Below are positions 15,734 through 24,195 of a DNA stretch of 64,000 nucleotides, piece after piece. Origin of the DNA: Kribbella solani (GTDB lineage: Bacteria; Actinomycetota; Actinomycetes; Propionibacteriales; Kribbellaceae); NCBI RefSeq assembly GCF_014205295.1, contig NZ_JACHNF010000001.1, positions 930,001-994,000 on the forward strand, in the 5' to 3' direction. The position numbers and the translations under genes were made by a program. The notes below the pieces were generated by a model, which was not told where the DNA came from, did not search any database, and worked only from the letters and a program-made list of their open reading frames with translations. Each line of letters begins with the position of its first letter. The first letter of the stretch is position 1.

Positions 15734-16996
15734 CTACCTGACCGGGAAGCTTACTTCCACGTGACCGTTGCCGTCGGCCACCGCCTGGACGCCGATCCCC
15801 GTCGCGGTGGCGATCCGGCGCACGACGGCGAGGCCGAGGCCATGCCCGTCCGAGCCGCTGTGACCGGGCGCGAACACCTTGTCGAGTTCGTCCGGCTGGA
15901 ACCCTGGACCGTCGTCGATGACATGAACGACCGCGCGATCGCCGGCCACCTCGGCGCGGAGGGTGACGGTTGACCGTGCGTGCCGGGTGGCGTTGTCGAC
16001 CAGCGGCGCCAGTACGGCGGCGGCGACGTCTGCCGGTACGGCGAGGTCGAGCTCAGCCGGAGCGTCGAGCCGCACGCGCTGATCACGTCCGGCGAGGATC
16101 TTGTCCAGGACGGTCGTCAGCCGGCAGCTCGCTTCGTGCCGCGTACGCGAGCGGGCCGCGTCGAGGATCGTGCTCACGGCGGCACTGAGCCGATCGGTTT
16201 CGGTCAGTACGAGCTGCGGATCGACCTGCGTACCGGCCAGTTCCGCGAGCTGGGCCTCGCCGCGCAGGACGGACATGGGCGTACGCAGTTCGTGCGCGAT
16301 CTCGTCGGTGAGCCTGCGCTCGTCGGCGATCGTGTCCGATACCCGGTCGAGCAGCCGGTCGAACGTCTGCGCCAGTTGACCGAACTCGTCCCGCGGCGGA
16401 CCGGTCCCGAACCGGCGGTCCGGATCGTGGTCACCCCATTCGTCGGCGAGCGTGGACATCCGGCGGACGACCCGCAGCGCCCGGCTCACCACCAGGTACG
16501 CGACACCGCCCGCGAGCACGATCGCGAGCGCGCCCAGGATCAGCGACATGACCAGACTGCGCTGCTCGGAGCTCTCGTACGGCGTCAGGTCGACCATCAC
16601 GACCGCGGTGACCTGATGGCCCGGCACCGGGACGGGTTCGGCGTACAGCAGGAAGTGGTCGACCGTGACGAAGTCGGCGCGGGTCGACTGGCCGAGGCGC
16701 TCGACGGTGGTCGCGGTCGCGGAGTGCAGAACGCCGTCGAGCAGGCGGCCGTCCGCGTACACCCAGGTGACGGTGTCGAACGCGTCACCGGTGCCTTCGA
16801 CGCTGCGAATCTTGCCGTCGGCAACTTCCACGGTGGCCGCGACCGCCTCGGCGCGGGTGCGGGCGAGCGTCCGGGTGTCCGCCTCGGTGGCCCGGGTCAG
16901 CAGCACATGACTGAGGACGACCAGTACGGCGACGACCAGCGTCGCGGTCAGTACGGCGAGCGAGACGATCCGGGCGCGGAACCCGGTCAGTCCCAT
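15734..16996 (-). CDS. Two-component sensor histidine kinase (HAMP, HisKA)
   Basis: 420 residues. TM1 at about 8-30 and TM2 at about 140-165 flank a small extracellular domain. HAMP follows, then H box EIAHELRTPMSVLRGEAQL, a divergent N box VDNATRHARS, and G boxes DDGPGFQPDE and GHGLGLAVV. The 5' end overlaps the response regulator by 10 bp, giving the order regulator-kinase-DUF347 membrane protein. The signal is unknown. Confidence 0.92.
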   Translation of the reverse strand: MGLTGFRARIVSLAVLTATLVVAVLVVLSHVLLTRATEADTRTLARTRAEAVAATVEVADGKIRSVEGTGDAFDTVTWVYADGRLLDGVLHSATATTVERLGQSTRADFVTVDHFLLYAEPVPVPGHQVTAVVMVDLTPYESSEQRSLVMSLILGALAIVLAGGVAYLVVSRALRVVRRMSTLADEWGDHDPDRRFGTGPPRDEFGQLAQTFDRLLDRVSDTIADERRLTDEIAHELRTPMSVLRGEAQLAELAGTQVDPQLVLTETDRLSAAVSTILDAARSRTRHEASCRLTTVLDKILAGRDQRVRLDAPAELDLAVPADVAAAVLAPLVDNATRHARSTVTLRAEVAGDRAVVHVIDDGPGFQPDELDKVFAPGHSGSDGHGLGLAVVRRIATATGIGVQAVADGNGHVEVSFPVR

Positions 16997-17649
16997 CGGT
17001 ACCCGACTCCGCGTACGGTCGCGACCCGGTCCGCGACGCCGAGGCGATCGAGTTTCACGCGGAGCCGCCGCAGGTACGAATCGAGGGTGTTCTCGCTGAC
17101 GTACGCCCCGTGCGGCCAGCCGGCGGCGACCAGCGCATGCCGGCGGACGACCTCGCCGGGGACCGAGATCAGCCGGCCGAGCAGCCGGAACTCGGTCGGC
17201 GTCAACGGCTCGCCGGTCTCGCCGCGGCGTACTTCGTGACTGGTCGGGTCGAGCACGACCTCGTCAACCGTTACCGCGACGGTCGTCCGGCGCAGCAGCG
17301 CCCGAATCCGGACCAGCAACTCCGGGATGTCGAACGGCTTGGTCAGGTAGTCGTCGGCGCCGGCCTCGAACCCGCTCACCTTGTGATGCACGCCACCGAG
17401 CGCCGTCAGCATCAGCACCGGCGCATCCACGCCATGTGCCCGTAGCGCGAGACAGACATCTCGCCCATCGGCGTCCGGCAACCCGATGTCCAGGATCACC
17501 ACATGCGGCGCGGGCTCGAGCCGGCCGAGCAACTCGGCACCGGACGCGGCGGCGGTCACCGTGTGCCCGTCACCTTCCAGAGCCCGCCGCAGTACACCGC
17601 GCAACGCACGATCGTCCTCGCACACCGCAACCCTGGCCACACCCTGCAC
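16987..17649 (-). CDS. OmpR-family response regulator
   Basis: 220 residues. Receiver with the EDD acidic cluster near residue 12, phosphoacceptor D54 (ILDIGLPDADG) and the lysine in LTKPFDIPELL. A winged helix follows with LTPTEFRLLGRL and VSENTLDSYLRRLRVKLD. The first three codons before VARVAVCEDD are doubtful, and a GTG at 17640 is an alternative start. First gene of a three-gene set with the kinase and the multipass membrane protein. Confidence 0.92.
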   Translation of the reverse strand: MQGVARVAVCEDDRALRGVLRRALEGDGHTVTAAASGAELLGRLEPAPHVVILDIGLPDADGRDVCLALRAHGVDAPVLMLTALGGVHHKVSGFEAGADDYLTKPFDIPELLVRIRALLRRTTVAVTVDEVVLDPTSHEVRRGETGEPLTPTEFRLLGRLISVPGEVVRRHALVAAGWPHGAYVSENTLDSYLRRLRVKLDRLGVADRVATVRGVGYRWD

Positions 17650-17703
17650 CGTACCGGGTAGGCCGGTGTGGATCAGTCTGGGTCAGGGGTGGCTCGGTGT
17701 CGT

Positions 17704-18060
17704 TCAGTCGGGGCGGCGCTTGATCTGCATCCCGGGGCGGCGCCGATGCACGGTCAGGTACGACAAGCCGTCCGGGCCGGCGGTGAGCTCCCGGCGGGAG
17801 CCGTGCGGGAGCCAGACCAGGCTGCCCGTCGAGACCGGTTCGCCGATCGTGCCGCTGCCTTCGACCACCACCAGGAGGACGTCCAGATCTGGCTCGACGT
17901 GTTCGCCGACGTGGCGGCCGGGTGGCAGGTGGACGAGATTCGCGTCCAGTTGGCGGCCCGATTCGGCCAGCGTCCACCAGGCACCGCTCTCCGGCGCGTC
18001 CTCACCCCGGCGTCCGTCGGTCAGGATTCGCGCCGTTGGCTCACTCTCATCCAGGGTCAT
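17704..18060 (-). CDS. Small cupin-domain protein
   Basis: 118 residues from ATG 18060; an ATG three codons upstream is an alternative. LPPGRHVGEHVEPDLDVLLVVVEGSG is a cupin motif 1 (two His and a Glu for metal). Motif 2 (GSLVWLPHGSRRELTAG) keeps one histidine. It is a single-domain beta-barrel whose ligand is unknown. It is divergent from a LacI regulator, with an operator-like element in the 43-bp gap, so it is probably controlled by that regulator. Confidence 0.82.
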   Translation of the reverse strand: MTLDESEPTARILTDGRRGEDAPESGAWWTLAESGRQLDANLVHLPPGRHVGEHVEPDLDVLLVVVEGSGTIGEPVSTGSLVWLPHGSRRELTAGPDGLSYLTVHRRRPGMQIKRRPD

Positions 18061-18084
18061 GACGTGCAAAGTCCTTGTCTGTCG

Positions 18085-18101
18085 CTGCTGTAAGGTTCAA
18101 G
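18085..18101. promoter_or_regulatory. LacI-1 operator-like element (cupin/lacI promoter)
   Basis: CTGCTGTAAGGTTCAAG is 16 of 17 identical to CTACTGTAAGGTTCAAG at 21266-21282 upstream of the DegT operon. TAAGGT within it (18091-18096) also sits 7 nt before the lacI ATG as a leaderless -10 box, so binding there would autoregulate lacI. Confidence 0.6.
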
Positions 18102-18103
18102 TT

Positions 18104-19201
18104 ATGTCATCGCCGGGACAGCCGCAGCGCCGGGCCACGTTGAAGCTGGTGGCCGAGTCGCTGGGCGTTTCGATCACCACGGTCTCGAACGCGTTCAGCC
18201 GGCCGGACCAGTTGTCGGAGGCGCTGCGGGAGCGCGTGCTGGCCGAGGCGGCCCGGCTCGGGCTGAGCAGTCCGGACGCGGCGGCGCGCAGCCTCCGGCT
18301 CGGCCGGCCGGCGTCGGTGGGCGTGATGTACACGGATCGGCTGTCGTTCGCGTTCTCCGATCCCGGCGCGGTGCTGTTCCTGCAGGGCGTCAGCCGGGTC
18401 TGCGAGGAGAACGGCCAGGAGCTGGTGCTGATTCCGAGTACGTCCGCCGCCGACGCCGCGGCGACCGCGGTCGGCCGGTCGATGATCGACGGCCTGATCG
18501 TGTACTCGGTCGCCGACGACGACCCGGTACTGGCCGCCGCGGCCGATCGGCGGATGCCCTTGGTCGTGGTGGACCAGCCACGGATCAGTACGCTGCCGTG
18601 GATCGGTGTCGACGACGAGGCCGGGTGCCGCGCGATCGCCCAGCACCTGATCGGGCTCGGCCATCGCCGGCTCGCGGTGCTGTCGACCGAGATCGACCGG
18701 GAGCGGCGCGGCGGCCGGGTCACGGTGGCGCGGCAGCAGGCAATCACGTTCGCGACCACGGCGGCCCGGCTGCGCGGGTACCGGACCGCGGCTGAGGACG
18801 CCGGGATCAACTGGTCGACGGTTCCGGTGGTGGAAACGCGGGAGAACTCGGAGGCGAACGGGTACCAGGCGACCGCCGCGCTGTTGCGGAGCAAGCAGCG
18901 GCCGACGGCGGTGCTGGCGATGACCGACCAGCTCGCGTTCGGCGCGCTGCGAGCCGCGGCGAAGGCCGGCCTGTCCGTGCCGGAGGACTTGTCGGTGGCC
19001 GGGTTCGACGACATTCCGGCCGCGCGGGTCGAGCCGTACCTCACGACCGTCGCGCAGCCGCATGAGGAGAAGGGGCGGCGCGCCGCCGAGCATCTCCTCG
19101 CGCAGCTCACAGACCGCTCGGCACCACCGCGCCAACAACAACTGAAAACCACCCTCCGCCTACGCGAAACGACCGGCACCGCACACCCCACCCCCACCTG
19201 A
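18104..19201 (+). CDS. LacI-family transcriptional regulator (LacI-1)
   Basis: 365 residues. N-terminal HTH TLKLVAESLGVSITTVSNAF (about 11-30), hinge region RLGLSSPDAAARSLRLGR, then a periplasmic-binding-protein-like sensor domain (GVMYTDRLSFAFSD, IGVDDEAGCRAIAQHLIGLG, SVAGFDDIPAARVEPYLTTV). The start is ATG 18104, 7 nt after a TAAGGT box; the longer upstream reading is not supported. It probably recognises CTTGAAC/GTTCAAG half-sites found at its own promoter and before the DegT/SDR operon. The effector is unknown. Its last 30 bases of shared sequence are duplicated just beyond the stop. Confidence 0.93.
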   Translation: MSSPGQPQRRATLKLVAESLGVSITTVSNAFSRPDQLSEALRERVLAEAARLGLSSPDAAARSLRLGRPASVGVMYTDRLSFAFSDPGAVLFLQGVSRVCEENGQELVLIPSTSAADAAATAVGRSMIDGLIVYSVADDDPVLAAAADRRMPLVVVDQPRISTLPWIGVDDEAGCRAIAQHLIGLGHRRLAVLSTEIDRERRGGRVTVARQQAITFATTAARLRGYRTAAEDAGINWSTVPVVETRENSEANGYQATAALLRSKQRPTAVLAMTDQLAFGALRAAAKAGLSVPEDLSVAGFDDIPAARVEPYLTTVAQPHEEKGRRAAEHLLAQLTDRSAPPRQQQLKTTLRLRETTGTAHPTPT

Positions 19202-19238
19202 TCCCGCCACCACCCTCCGCCTACGCGAAACGACCGGC
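19148..19238. repeat. 30-bp perfect direct repeat around the lacI-1 stop codon
   Basis: The 30 bases 19148-19177, encoding the final LRLRETTG stretch of LacI-1, recur exactly at 19209-19238, 61 bp away and just past the lacI stop. The second copy ends 2 bp before the stop of the convergent SDR gene. This looks like a recent local duplication of the gene's 3' end. Confidence 0.9.
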
Positions 19239-19239
19239 G

Positions 19240-19995
19240 TCATAGCGTGTGGCCGCCGTTGACCGCGATGCGTTGGCCGGTGATGAAACCGGCGTGGGGC
19301 GATGCCAGGAATGCCACCGTGGACGCCACGTCATCCGGCGTGCCGAGGCGATACAGCGGAACCCCGGCGCCGTACGCGTCCTTGTCGTGCTGAGGGACCG
19401 CCGCATGTCGCTCGGTCGGGATGAAGCCGGGGGCGACGAGGTTGACGGTGATTCCGGCCGGACCGAGTTCACGCGCCCAGGAACGGGTCAGTCCGAGTTG
19501 CGCGCCCTTCGCGGCGACGTACGCGCTGCTGCACGGCGTACCCAGCTCGAACGCTTCGGAGCCGATCGAGATGATCCGGCCGAACCCCTGCCTGCACATC
19601 GCCGGGACGGTCGCCTGGGCCAGCAGCAACGGGCTGTGGACGAAATAGTCGAGTTGGTCGAGCATCAGGCCCCAGGTCAGATCCTCCAGTTCGACATCGG
19701 GTTGCGGGCCGGTCGCGTTCAGCACGAGTACGTCGATCGAGCCGAGGGTGGCGACGATCTGCGTGTGCAGGTCGGCGACCTCGTCGGGCCTGGTCACGTC
19801 GGCCTGGAAGATCTCGGCGACGCCACCGGCTTCGGTGATGCGGGCGCGAACCTCCTTCGCGGCGGCGCGACTGGAGTTGAAGTTGATCGCGACGCTGATG
19901 CCGTCGCGGGCGAGCGCCTGCGAAATGGCCGCGCCGAGGCCGCGCGATCCGCCGGTGACCAGCGCAACGGTTCTTCCACGTGGGTGGGCGGTCAT
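19240..19995 (-). CDS. SDR-family oxidoreductase
   Basis: 251 residues, classical short-chain dehydrogenase. Cofactor motif TGGSRGLG (14-21), N94 in VLNATG replacing the usual NNAG, catalytic S144/S146 and YVAAK (Y159, K163), and a C-terminal ITGQRIAVNGGHTL. Like FabG-type reductases it should be a soluble NAD(P)-dependent enzyme. The substrate is unknown. ATG 19995 lies in a 4-bp overlap with the DegT aminotransferase gene, so the two act together, probably on an amino or keto sugar. Confidence 0.9.
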   Translation of the reverse strand: MTAHPRGRTVALVTGGSRGLGAAISQALARDGISVAINFNSSRAAAKEVRARITEAGGVAEIFQADVTRPDEVADLHTQIVATLGSIDVLVLNATGPQPDVELEDLTWGLMLDQLDYFVHSPLLLAQATVPAMCRQGFGRIISIGSEAFELGTPCSSAYVAAKGAQLGLTRSWARELGPAGITVNLVAPGFIPTERHAAVPQHDKDAYGAGVPLYRLGTPDDVASTVAFLASPHAGFITGQRIAVNGGHTL

Positions 19996-21230
19996 GGCTT
20001 CTTGCCGGACAGCGTGTCGGCGGTACGGCGGACGCCGGTGATCAGGTGGTTGATCTGATCCTCGGTCAGGTGGGTGTAGATCGGTAGCTGGATCTGCTGT
20101 TCGAAGTACACCTTCTCCGCGACCGGGCACTCGCCGAACCGGTGGCCGAGCGCGCGGAACTCGGGCAGCAGGTGGATCGGGAAGTAGCGGAGCACGATCT
20201 CGATTCCCTCGACCTGTTCGAGCAGCTTGATGAAGTCGTCCTTCGGCGCGCCGACGACAGCCGCGTCGTAGAAGATCGTGTACAGGTGGTAGACGCTCGG
20301 CGCCTCCGGCCGGGCGCGTTGCAAGGTGATTCCGGGTACGCCGGTCAGGCCGTCGTCGAGGCGTCGCGCGATCTCCTGCCGGCGGGCGTTCAGCTGATCC
20401 AGTTTCGCCAGCTGCGCCAGGCCGAGCGCGGCGGAGATCTCGCTCATCCGGTAGTTGTTGCCGATCAGGTACCTGTCGTCGCGGTAGCTCTTGCTGAAGG
20501 CGGAGCGAACGTGCGGGTCGCGGTAGTACGCCGGCTGCCGGTACGGGCCGATCCGGTCGGAGTCGCGCTCGACCAGTGCTCCCCAGGTGTGGATCGTGCC
20601 GAGTTCACGGGCCTTCTCCGCGTACGCGTCGTCGTTCGTGACGAACGCGCCGCCCTCGCCGGTCGTCATGTTCTTCAGCGAATGGAAGCTGAAGCAGCCG
20701 ATGTCGCCGATCGTGCCGACGCGACGGCCCTTGTACGTGGCACCGGGCGCGTGCGCGCAGTCCTCGACCACCGACAGGCCGTACTTGGTGGCGATCGCCA
20801 TGATCGGGTCCAGGTCTACCGCGCGACCACCGTGATGAACCACCCAGATCGACTTCGTCCGCGGGGTGACCAGGGCTTCGACCGAGTCCGGGTCGAGGTT
20901 GAGGCTGTCGGGGTCGATGTCGGCGAACCGGATCGTGCAGCCGCGCGCCTGCAGCGGCCAGGTGGTGACCCAGAACGTTTGCGGAGTGGTGATCACCTCG
21001 TCGCCCGGGCCGAGCTCGAGTACCTGCGCGGCGAGGAAGAGCGCGGTCGTGCAGGAACTGGTCGCCTGGGCGTGCCGGGCGCCGAGCAGGTCCGCGAACC
21101 GGCGCTCGAACTCGCGGCCGAGCGGGCCCATCGCGAGGGTGTCACGGGTGAGCGCGTCGGTGACCGCGTTGATCTCGTCGGCGCCAAGCGGGTTGGACAC
21201 GCCGGCGTACGGAACCACGTACTGGGTCAT
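19992..21230 (-). CDS. DegT/DnrJ/EryC1/StrS-family PLP aminotransferase
   Basis: 412 residues. Start ATG 21230 after an AGAAGGA ribosome-binding site; the frame extends upstream but without homology. The internal aldimine lysine is K186 in FSFHSLKNMTTGEGG, and D157 in VVEDCAHAPG should contact the pyridine nitrogen. The SSCTTALFLAAQVLELGPGDEV region is typical of sugar aminotransferases (sugar-nucleotide transaminases or related AHBA-type enzymes). With the SDR partner and a LacI-type operator upstream, the pair may be catabolic or modify a sugar amine rather than make an antibiotic sugar. This is inference. Confidence 0.9.
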   Translation of the reverse strand: MTQYVVPYAGVSNPLGADEINAVTDALTRDTLAMGPLGREFERRFADLLGARHAQATSSCTTALFLAAQVLELGPGDEVITTPQTFWVTTWPLQARGCTIRFADIDPDSLNLDPDSVEALVTPRTKSIWVVHHGGRAVDLDPIMAIATKYGLSVVEDCAHAPGATYKGRRVGTIGDIGCFSFHSLKNMTTGEGGAFVTNDDAYAEKARELGTIHTWGALVERDSDRIGPYRQPAYYRDPHVRSAFSKSYRDDRYLIGNNYRMSEISAALGLAQLAKLDQLNARRQEIARRLDDGLTGVPGITLQRARPEAPSVYHLYTIFYDAAVVGAPKDDFIKLLEQVEGIEIVLRYFPIHLLPEFRALGHRFGECPVAEKVYFEQQIQLPIYTHLTEDQINHLITGVRRTADTLSGKKP

Positions 21231-21244
21231 GGGTATTCCTTCTT

Positions 21245-21258
21245 CTCGAACGTTCAAG
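21245..21258. promoter_or_regulatory. LacI-type palindrome before the DegT operon
   Basis: CTCGAACGTTCAAG is a near-perfect palindrome (one mismatch) with the central CG typical of LacI operators. It overlaps the region just upstream of the ribosome-binding site of the DegT gene. Confidence 0.55.
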
Positions 21259-21265
21259 ATGGCAG

Positions 21266-21282
21266 CTACTGTAAGGTTCAAG
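21266..21282. promoter_or_regulatory. Second LacI-1 operator-like element before the DegT operon
   Basis: CTACTGTAAGGTTCAAG matches the element in the cupin/lacI-1 gap at 16 of 17 positions. It carries the same GTTCAAG half-site as the neighbouring palindrome, 8 bp away. Confidence 0.6.
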
Positions 21283-21310
21283 AACAGCTGACACAAGAGA
21301 AGGAGCACAC

Positions 21311-21340
21311 GGCACGGAACGGCACGGAACAGCACGGGAC
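21311..21340. repeat. 10-bp tandem repeat
   Basis: GGCACGGAAC occurs twice in tandem, followed by AGCACGGGAC. It lies in the 257-bp gap between the DegT gene and the ATPase gene. No gene is seen in this gap. Confidence 0.7.
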
Positions 21341-21426
21341 GGCATCGGCGCGCGGGAGCCGGCGTCGTTTCAGGGGTTAACCCCTCAGCTGGCCCCTCCA
21401 CCTCCCGCATGCCGGGGGTGAAGGGT

Positions 21427-21454
21427 GCATTTCAGGGGTTAACCCCTGAAATGC
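21427..21454. terminator. 28-bp perfect palindrome with GGGGTTAACCCC core
   Basis: Bases 21427-21454 are a perfect self-complementary palindrome centred on AGGGGTTAACCCCT. The same core recurs 55 bp to the left (21372-21385), and a third arm (CCCCTGAAATG) follows on the right. It lies downstream of the ATPase gene (stop at 21488), so it may end its transcript. It is unusually symmetrical, with no loop, so an operator or repeat-element role is also possible. Confidence 0.55.
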
Positions 21455-21487
21455 GCTTAGCCCCTGAAATGGTCTTGGGGTGGGCGG

Positions 21488-22786
21488 TCAGCGGTTGATG
21501 CGGTCCACGCGGTGGCCGGTGTGGTCGAAGATGTGGATCTGGGTGGTGTCAAGGGCCAGGTGTACCCGGGTGCCGCGCGGGAGGTCGGCGTCGGCGGGGA
21601 GTTCGAGGACCAGGTCGGCGCGGCGGTGCGACGGCGGGCTGAGCGGCTCGGCCGGCGGGGGAGTGGGCGGCCGGAACCGGGCGCGGAGTTTGGCGACGAA
21701 CGACGCCGTCCGGTCGCGCGCCCCCGGACCTGACCAGACCGAATCCGCGGCCTGCTGCGCATGCGCCGGGACGACCCGGCCCACCTTGTCCGGATCGACG
21801 ATCTCGATCCCGCACTGGACGAACGCGATCGACTGCTGACCGTGGAACTCGAAAGCACGCAGCGTACCGGTCAGCTGATTCGCCGGATCATCGTCCTTGA
21901 CCAGCGAGAACGCGCTCGACCGGGCGCCGACGATCACCCGCGCGCCGTCATGATGACGCAGGATCAGCGATCGCCGATCGGTCGGCGGAAGCGCGATCGA
22001 CTGCGTACCGAAATCCAGCGCGACCCGGTGATGCGCGGTGACCTGCACCGTCGCCGCCATCAGGTTGATCCGCGGCGTACCCAGGAACCCGGCCACGAAC
22101 GCGGTCGCGGGATCGTTGTACACCTGGGTCGGCGTGCCGACGTCCTCGATCCGGCCGTCCCGCATCACCGCGATCCGATCGGCCAGCGTGAGCGCCTCGA
22201 CCTGGTCGTGGGTGACGTAGATCGTGGTCACGTTCAGGTCCCGCGTCATCGCGCCGATCTCCTGGCGGAGTTCCGTACGCATGGTGGCGTCCAGGTTCGA
22301 CAGTGGTTCGTCGAGCAGGAAGACGTCGGGCCGGCGGACCAGTGCCCGGCCGATCGCGACCCGCTGCCGCTGACCGCCGGACAAGGTACGCGGCATCCGG
22401 TCCAGCACCGAGCCGATGCTCAGGATGTCGGCCAGGCCCGCCGCGGTCTCGCCGGCCGCCGCATCGTCCTGCCCGGCGATCTGGAGCGGGAACATGATGT
22501 TCTCCTGGACCGTCCGGTTCGGGTACAGCGCGCCGGTCTGGAACACCATCGCCACGCCGCGGTCCCGGGGCGCGAGCTGGGTGCCGTTCGTACGGCCGAA
22601 CCAGACGTCGCCGGCGGTCACCCGTTCCAGACCCGCGATCATCCGCAGCAAGGTCGTCTTCCCGCAGCCCGACGGGCCGAGCAGAACCAGGAACTCGCCG
22701 TCCGCGATGTCCAGCGAAAGGTCGTCGACGGCCAGGTGTTCGCCCTCGAACACCTTGGATACCCCGTCGAGCCGAATCGCCGTCAT
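21488..22786 (-). CDS. MsiK/UgpC-type carbohydrate ABC transporter ATPase
   Basis: 432 residues, longer than the usual ~370. Walker A GPSGCGKTT (37-45), signature LSGGQRQRVAIGRAL, Walker B VFLLDEPLSNLD and the switch histidine in YVTHDQVEALTLADR. The C-terminal TOBE-like regulatory domain is extended by a Pro-rich insertion (about residues 365-400). No permease is adjacent, so like Streptomyces MsiK it may energise several sugar importers encoded elsewhere. It is separate from the peptide-type transporters in this window, which bring their own ATPases. Confidence 0.9.
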   Translation of the reverse strand: MTAIRLDGVSKVFEGEHLAVDDLSLDIADGEFLVLLGPSGCGKTTLLRMIAGLERVTAGDVWFGRTNGTQLAPRDRGVAMVFQTGALYPNRTVQENIMFPLQIAGQDDAAAGETAAGLADILSIGSVLDRMPRTLSGGQRQRVAIGRALVRRPDVFLLDEPLSNLDATMRTELRQEIGAMTRDLNVTTIYVTHDQVEALTLADRIAVMRDGRIEDVGTPTQVYNDPATAFVAGFLGTPRINLMAATVQVTAHHRVALDFGTQSIALPPTDRRSLILRHHDGARVIVGARSSAFSLVKDDDPANQLTGTLRAFEFHGQQSIAFVQCGIEIVDPDKVGRVVPAHAQQAADSVWSGPGARDRTASFVAKLRARFRPPTPPPAEPLSPPSHRRADLVLELPADADLPRGTRVHLALDTTQIHIFDHTGHRVDRINR

Positions 22787-22905
22787 GAAGGTTTCTTATC
22801 GGAAGAGCGGTCTCAGCGGCAAGGACCCGACCGTAACGAGTCTGCTGGACAGTCGGCGGGGACGATCTCGTGACGGTTGCTGACGGCAAACAAGGGGTAG
22901 CTGTC

Positions 22906-24060
22906 TCAGGGTTCGGTCAGTTTTCGGTTGCCGTTGACGACGGTGCTTACGACCTTGTCGAGGGCGGGGCTGAGGAGTACGAGGTCGGCGCGGGCGCCGA
23001 CTTCCAGGCGACCGCGGTCGGTGAGGCCGAGCAGATCGGCCGGGATCGTGGTGGCCATCGAGAGGGCGGTTTCGAGCGGGAGGCCGCCCGGGCCGGTTGC
23101 CCAGCGCAGGCAGTCCAGGAGCGACGCGCCGCTGCCGGCCAGATACGGAGTGCCTTGGAGGCGGAGGCCGCCGTCCGGGGTGACGGTCACCGCGCCGCCG
23201 ACCGCGGTCTTGTAGTCGCCCGGCGCGCATCCGGCCAGGGCAGCCGCGTCACTGGTGAGTACGCAGCGCCCGGCGCCCTTCGCGCGGACCAGCGCCGCGA
23301 AAGTGTCAGCCGGCAGGTGGTGGCCGTCGGCAATCAGCCCCGCGGTCAACCCGTCCTCGACGAGCTGCGGCCAAATCGGATTCCGATGCCGATCGATCCG
23401 CGCGGGCAGTCCGTTCCCCAGATGAGTACACAACCGCCCACCCGCCGCCGCAAACGCCCGAACCTCCACCCCCGAAGCCAACGAATGCCCCACCGAAACC
23501 ACCAACCCCCGCCCGCCACCGGGTGGGCTGGTGAGGTGCTGGGTGAATTCGATGGCGCCCTGGCGTTCGGGGGCGAGGGTGATGATGGAGATCGCGCCTT
23601 CGGCGGCTGCTTGCCAGCGGGTGAACTCGGCCAGGTCGGGGTCGCGGATGACGGCCGGGTCGTGCGCGCCGCGGGCACCTTCGGCGGATGAAATGTACGG
23701 ACCTTCGAGGTGTAGACCGGGCGCTCCGTACGCGACGTCCGGATCGGCCACGCGAGCAGCGGCCGCCCGCGTGATCAGGGCAGTAGTAGTCGCGTCGTCG
23801 GCAGAGATGATCGTCGGGAAGACCGTGGTCACACCCTGCCGCCACAACACCCGGATCAGCTCGGACAGCTCACCGGCCGGACGGTCCGGATCGTTCACGT
23901 CCAGCCCGCCGTACCCGTTCAGCTGGAGATCGATCAGACCGGGGATCAGCAACAGGTCGGGAGCCGACGAAAGCTCGCTGATTTCCTCGATCCCATCGGC
24001 CGAGTACCGGACCCGTACGCCCCGCCCCGCGGCTGTCCGGCCCTCCAGAACCTCACTCAT
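22906..24060 (-). CDS. nagA: N-acetylglucosamine-6-phosphate deacetylase
   Basis: 384 residues, amidohydrolase fold. IPGLIDLQLNGYGG (equivalent to the HxHG region but with Q/N in place of the histidines), LHLEGPYIS with the metal-ligand Glu, SVGHS and CTHLGNG with metal/substrate histidines, and LTSDAAALAG with the catalytic Asp all match NagA. The product is glucosamine-6-phosphate, the substrate of the divergent nagB. An AGAAGGG ribosome-binding site precedes ATG 24060. The 135-bp gap to nagB holds a LacI operator. A stretch at about 23435-23525 is strongly strand-skewed. Confidence 0.9.
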   Translation of the reverse strand: MSEVLEGRTAAGRGVRVRYSADGIEEISELSSAPDLLLIPGLIDLQLNGYGGLDVNDPDRPAGELSELIRVLWRQGVTTVFPTIISADDATTTALITRAAAARVADPDVAYGAPGLHLEGPYISSAEGARGAHDPAVIRDPDLAEFTRWQAAAEGAISIITLAPERQGAIEFTQHLTSPPGGGRGLVVSVGHSLASGVEVRAFAAAGGRLCTHLGNGLPARIDRHRNPIWPQLVEDGLTAGLIADGHHLPADTFAALVRAKGAGRCVLTSDAAALAGCAPGDYKTAVGGAVTVTPDGGLRLQGTPYLAGSGASLLDCLRWATGPGGLPLETALSMATTIPADLLGLTDRGRLEVGARADLVLLSPALDKVVSTVVNGNRKLTEP

Positions 24061-24140
24061 CCCAGCGCCCTTCTCGAACGGTCCGATGCAGGCTCAACCC
24101 AACTGCATCTTGGGACTGACGGCAATACCTGCTAGTTTGC

Positions 24141-24154
24141 TGCAAACGTTTGTA
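24141..24154. promoter_or_regulatory. LacI-2 operator in the nagA/nagB divergent promoter
   Basis: TGCAAACGTTTGTA, a near-perfect CG-centred palindrome followed by GTC. Sites of the same type lie at 27104-27117, 32197-32208, 32253-32265 and 32273-32286. Confidence 0.8.
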
Positions 24155-24195
24155 GTCTATCCGTTCCTGTTCAGTCCCGTCCCGAGGAGTGCACC

